Shown: piece by piece, positions 63,596-64,000 of the stretch
How positions within the stretch are numbered: the first letter of the stretch is position 1
Layout of the letters: each line of letters starts with the position of its first letter
Assembly: GCA_963854835.1 (NCBI GenBank)
Contig: OY978526.1
Location: forward strand, 27,951,073 to 28,015,072
Direction: 5' to 3'
DNA length: 64,000 nt
DNA from: Megamerina dolium
Taxonomy: Eukaryota; Arthropoda; Insecta; Diptera; Megamerinidae
Position numbers and translations under genes: made by a program
The notes under the pieces: generated by a model
Seen by the model: only the letters and a program-made list of their open reading frames with translations
Database searches by the model: none
What the model was told of the DNA's origin: nothing

Positions 63596-64000
63596 TGAAA
63601 CAACAAAAACAATTCGCATAATAAATTAACAACATTGTTATTGAGTGTTTTTGTTATTGCTTCAATTTACTACTATAATGAAAATGTAAGTAAACTGGTT
63701 AGTTAAACTAGTTCTTTGCAATTGCTGTCAGATTACATTACCTGTACTCACACACTCACACTTGCATTAACATTAAATTCTTTATGTAAATGAGTATAAT
63801 ACTTTTTCTATATGATCCATAGTAAGGTATTTGAAAAATAAAACAAAAATGGTATTAACAGATTCACTTGAATAAAGCATTGTCATGTTTAATAAACATT
63901 TTTATTAAAAGCGATGAGATGATAATAATTTTATATTACATATTTTCAGCACATATATGAATGTAGCCAATTCTAAATATATATTATACCTATATTAAGG

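Larger units (their letters stand above)
61451..64000 (+). other. Intron following the ABC exon (open at window end)
   Basis: Begins with donor GTAAGT. I looked for the expected continuation of the nucleotide-binding domain (GxxGxGKT/S Walker A) and did not see it, so the intron is at least 2.5 kb. It carries a ~165-bp repeat array and the (AGT)n microsatellite. Confidence 0.6.

Noticed and set aside
63369..63635. Poly-Tyr, poly-Leu, poly-Ser and poly-Thr frames
   Set aside because: All are translations of one (AGT)n microsatellite.

Overview
The window is A+T-rich, microsatellite-rich eukaryotic DNA with almost no coding capacity. Its repeats and the one recognisable host exon point to a higher (schizophoran) fly. 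A tephritid fruit fly is plausible, because the best-preserved transposon is a DD41D mariner of the rosa type first described in Ceratitis. That placement is inference from family resemblance, not a database result.

The only host protein-coding sequence I can support is one short exon near the right end (61280-61450, + strand). It encodes the N-terminal part of an ABC transporter nucleotide-binding domain of the insect ABCH type (CG33970/snustorr-like) and ends in a strong GTAAGT donor. The next exon, with the Walker A motif, must lie beyond the window. A possible 48-bp polyglutamine microexon lies just upstream (61062-61109). A candidate TATA-less promoter with Inr and DPE (TSS about 20095), followed by an A-rich leader with a GTAAGT donor at 21154, could be the 5' end of this gene. 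If so, about 40 kb of the window is a first intron and the left 20 kb is upstream flank.

The rest is non-coding DNA colonised by repeats. Region by region: 0.2-3.5 kb, two arrays of a dispersed ~165-bp repeat; 4.2-4.7 kb, a LINE 3' fragment; 5.13-6.44 kb, an almost complete DD41D mariner with one in-frame stop; 8.69-9.57 kb, an internally deleted Tc1-like element; 13.2-14.3 kb, a mauritiana-type mariner relic; 15.6-17.0 kb, a very regular 153-bp satellite; 18.7-19.1 kb, ~165-bp repeats in inverse orientation; 20.1-21.15 kb, the candidate promoter and leader; 29.2-33.1 kb, more ~165-bp arrays; 34.6-35.5 kb, a duplicated unit with clustered AATAATGTCGAA words; 37.9-38.2 kb and 41.0-41.1 kb, decayed mariners; 42.3-43.0, 44.6-46.2 and 59.3-60.0 kb, a 'gtgggcgtggc' repeat family, of which the middle copy has perfect 13-bp terminal inverted repeats; 47.2-48.15 kb, the 153-bp satellite in inverse orientation; 50.3-50.8 kb, another decayed mariner; 61.9-62.5 kb, ~165-bp repeats in the intron after the ABC exon.

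I did not find a new multi-gene system. The most unusual material is in the repeats: the two opposed 153-bp satellite arrays, the seven ~165-bp arrays, the short word shared by three otherwise different repeat families, and the two-strand cluster of AATAATGTCGAA.
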